DNA from: Burkholderiales bacterium
Lineage (GTDB): Bacteria; Pseudomonadota; Gammaproteobacteria; Burkholderiales; Burkholderiaceae_C
NCBI GenBank assembly: GCA_947450745.1
Contig: CANFYD010000178.1
Span: 1 to 7,357 of the forward strand
Length of the DNA stretch: 7,357 bases
Direction of reading: 5' to 3'
The notes under the pieces were generated by a model. It was not told where the DNA came from. It ran no database searches and saw nothing but the letters and a program-made list of their open reading frames with translations. The position numbers and the translations under genes were made by a program. Below, one piece after another: positions 6,160 through 7,357 of this stretch; position 1 is the first letter of the stretch; each line of letters starts with the position of its first letter.

Positions 6160-6565
6160 CGAAGGACTTTCCTGGGGCTGTGGCGTCTGCTGTGTCCGCT
6201 ATATCTACTGCGCTTTTTGCCTCTTTTGCATCTGCTGCGATCCCCAGAAGCTTCGCCGCGCGTCCGCGAGGCGTGCGAACCAGCAGCTTGGCATCCTGGA
6301 GCTTGCGGCCGAGTTCGTCGTTCTTGGCCACCGTATCGAAATCTTTGTCCAGGCCCAGCACGCGCAGTGCCCGAAGATAGGTGCCAATGGCGATCGAGGC
6401 ATCCCCTTTTTCGAGGCGGTTCAAGGTGTCGCGCGAGACATTCATCCGCTCGCAAAACAGCACGGTGGAGATGTCCCGGCGCAGGCGCGCCTCCCGCAGG
6501 CGTTGTCCAAAGGTTTTGAGCTGTCGGTCGACGGACGGAAAAGGCCGTGGAGTCTTCGTCTTCAT
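6152..6565 (-). CDS. hipB: HipB-type XRE-family antitoxin and repressor
   Basis: DNA-binding antitoxin that neutralises HipA and represses the operon. From ATG 6565 it has 137 residues. The helix-turn-helix covers roughly residues 18-70 (FGQRLREARLRRDIST, then MNVSRDTLNRLEKGDASIAI and TYLRALRVLGL), a standard XRE/Cro fold. A tail of about 55 residues follows that is rich in Ala and Lys and probably flexible; E. coli HipB has 88 aa in total, so this tail is extra and may contact HipA. Starts are ambiguous: TTG 6583 and ATG 6574 are in frame, but they fall inside the operator and the predicted -10 box. ATG 6565 lies at the expected transcription start, so I prefer it, implying a leaderless message. 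The gene overlaps hipA by 8 bases. Confidence 0.9.
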   Translation of the reverse strand: MKTKTPRPFPSVDRQLKTFGQRLREARLRRDISTVLFCERMNVSRDTLNRLEKGDASIAIGTYLRALRVLGLDKDFDTVAKNDELGRKLQDAKLLVRTPRGRAAKLLGIAADAKEAKSAVDIADTADATAPGKSFDE

Positions 6566-6572
6566 GTCCGCC

Positions 6573-6603
6573 ATATTAGACAATGATGGTTTACTTGTCT
6601 AAT
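6573..6603 (-). promoter_or_regulatory. hipBA promoter with overlapping inverted-repeat operator
   Basis: A perfect 9-bp inverted repeat, ATTAGACAA (6575-6583) and TTGTCTAAT (6595-6603), has an 11-bp spacer. Read on the minus strand, one arm contains TAGACA, one change from the -35 consensus. Exactly 17 bases later the other arm leads into TAATAT, an acceptable -10 box at 6578-6573. A repressor on this repeat would cover both promoter elements, which fits autoregulation by HipB. A third, imperfect half-site (TCGGACA, 6607-6613) may extend the operator. The transcription start would fall at about 6565, on the ATG itself. The repeat is seen directly; its role and the start site are inferred. 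Confidence 0.65.
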
Positions 6604-6811
6604 TAATCGGACATATACGGCGTAAATGACGTGAACGACCTATTGAACAGTCTTTGACCTGACGTACGGTCTACCTCACGCTAGGCCCAAGCCGCCGCCT
6701 GACGCCGGGGACTCAGGCCGCGCAAGTTGCAGCTTCCTCCCTTGTGGGAGCTCAGCTTCCCTGGGCGCGTCGCCGACGCTGCGGTGCGAGCGCTGACATA
6801 GCTGGAAAAAC
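6604..6811. other. Spacer between vapC and hipB, no gene
   Basis: No supportable coding region. A small hairpin, CTCCC-TTGT-GGGAG, is at 6737-6750. It could follow the vapC transcript but lacks a T-run, so termination there is doubtful. The imperfect HipB half-site at 6607-6613 is at the left edge. I looked for a displaced antitoxin front half or a copy of the 2534-2607 junction sequence here and found neither. Confidence 0.45.
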
Positions 6812-7213
6812 TCAAGCGGCGGTGACCCAGTTGTCCAATTGCAAGCCGGGCACCTTGGCAAATTCGCGTGTGTTGTTGGTGACCAGCAAAGCTTGCTGGC
6901 TCAAGGCATGGGCGGCAATCATGGTGTCGAGCGAGCCTATGGGGGTGCCACGGCGCTCCAGGTCGGCGCGCAAGTCGCCGTAGGCCCAGACGGCTGCTTC
7001 ATCGAACGGCAGAATAGTCAACGGAGCCAAAAACATCTCCAGCGCCTGCCGGTTGCGCACTGAGCCACTTTTGGCCACGCCAAACGCCAACTCGGCAGCC
7101 ACCACGCTGCACAGCCCCACGTCGCCCAGCCGGTACTGCTTAAAACGCGCGAGCACCGCAGCGGGTTTGTTGTTGATGATGTAGATGCAGATGTTGGTGT
7201 CGAGCAGGATCAT
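6812..7213 (-). CDS. vapC: VapC-type PIN-domain toxin, probable tRNA(fMet)-specific endonuclease
   Basis: Complete 133-residue PIN ribonuclease. It belongs by sequence style to the enteric VapC group, whose members cut initiator tRNA in the anticodon stem-loop and stop translation. The acidic metal-binding residues are present: Asp5 (MILLDTNICIYIINNKP), Glu41 (VVAAELAFG) and Asp96 (IGSLDTMIAAHAL), followed by VTNNTREF (111-118). The family's usual length is about 132 aa. ATG 7213 overlaps the vapB stop in an ATGA, so translation is coupled to the antitoxin. No defects are visible, in contrast to the other PIN gene at 2124-2531. tRNA specificity is inferred from the subgroup, not from a residue that proves it. 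Confidence 0.93.
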   Translation of the reverse strand: MILLDTNICIYIINNKPAAVLARFKQYRLGDVGLCSVVAAELAFGVAKSGSVRNRQALEMFLAPLTILPFDEAAVWAYGDLRADLERRGTPIGSLDTMIAAHALSQQALLVTNNTREFAKVPGLQLDNWVTAA

Positions 7214-7357
7214 GGGCGGAGGGCTTCCCGCACTTCTTCTCGCACTTGGTCGTCTGGCTGCTGACGGGTCAGCTCAAAACCCGGCTCAAAGGCAGCCAAC
7301 CCGGCGGCGAGTGTTTGCCAGGGGTCGTCCAGGGGCAGCAACAGCACACCGTTGCCA
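7210..7357 (-). CDS. vapB: VapB-type antitoxin, C-terminal part (5' end outside window)
   Basis: The last 48 residues of the antitoxin paired with the adjacent VapC: NGVLLLPLDDPWQTLAAGL, then FEPGFELTRQQPDDQ and EEVREALRP, stopping at TGA 7212-7210. The PLDDPW motif followed by a short acidic helix is characteristic of the toxin-binding tails of VapB proteins with this VapC subgroup. The DNA-binding N-terminal domain lies off the right edge. The TGA overlaps the vapC ATG by four bases. As in other vapBC operons, the VapB-VapC complex would be expected to repress its own promoter, which is also outside the window. Confidence 0.85.
   Translation of the reverse strand, partial: GNGVLLLPLDDPWQTLAAGLAAFEPGFELTRQQPDDQVREEVREALRP

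Noticed and set aside
4912..6519. A 535-codon open frame on the plus strand opposite hipA and hipB
   Set aside because: It is antisense to two clearly recognisable genes with intact catalytic and DNA-binding motifs; its translation has no family features and arises from GC-rich codon bias.
1..7357. CRISPR array, tRNA or rRNA gene, or replication origin
   Set aside because: No regularly spaced repeats, cloverleaf-like sequence, rRNA signature or iteron cluster was seen on either strand.

Overview
This is a high-GC bacterial window, probably from a betaproteobacterium of the Burkholderiales. That placement is inferred from base composition, the style of the 4-hydroxybenzoate hydroxylase, an IS3-type remnant and a large recombinase of a type common there; no rRNA or other marker is present. 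The left edge is ordinary catabolic chromosome. The rest is an accessory segment of mobile-element debris and toxin-antitoxin genes.

Layout, left to right. (1) 2-700, plus strand: the 3' part of pobA, 4-hydroxybenzoate 3-monooxygenase, with active-site residues intact. (2) 834 to about 1248, plus strand: a decayed IS3-family end with a recognisable left terminus, an orfA carrying two amber stops and the first codons of orfB; the rest of the element is gone. (3) 1271-1828, plus strand: an intact DUF427-family gene just beyond the broken end. (4) 1829-2123: a gap with a start-less open frame. (5) 2124-2531, minus strand: a dead PIN-domain toxin gene with two in-frame amber codons. Its partner antitoxin survives only as a short C-terminal stub (2531 to about 2593) that runs into the end of a recombinase gene. 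(6) 2608-4776, minus strand: a large tyrosine recombinase (722 aa) with all six expected catalytic positions. (7) 6565-4885, minus strand: a hipB-hipA kinase toxin-antitoxin operon, with an inverted repeat placed over a predicted promoter that would give a leaderless hipB message. (8) 7357-6812, minus strand: a vapB (partial) - vapC operon with overlapping start and stop codons.

How it fits together: everything right of 2124 is on the minus strand in the order vapB-vapC, hipB-hipA, recombinase, antitoxin stub, dead PIN toxin. The simplest reading is that the recombinase, perhaps with hipBA as a stability module, entered or rearranged next to an older antitoxin/PIN pair. This removed the antitoxin's front part, and the orphan toxin gene then decayed. 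The junction lies within 2534-2607. I found no paired att-like repeat, so the limits of the mobile unit are not defined. No single gene here is of an unknown class. The points most worth a second look are the hipBA-recombinase arrangement, the junction scar and the hipB control region.
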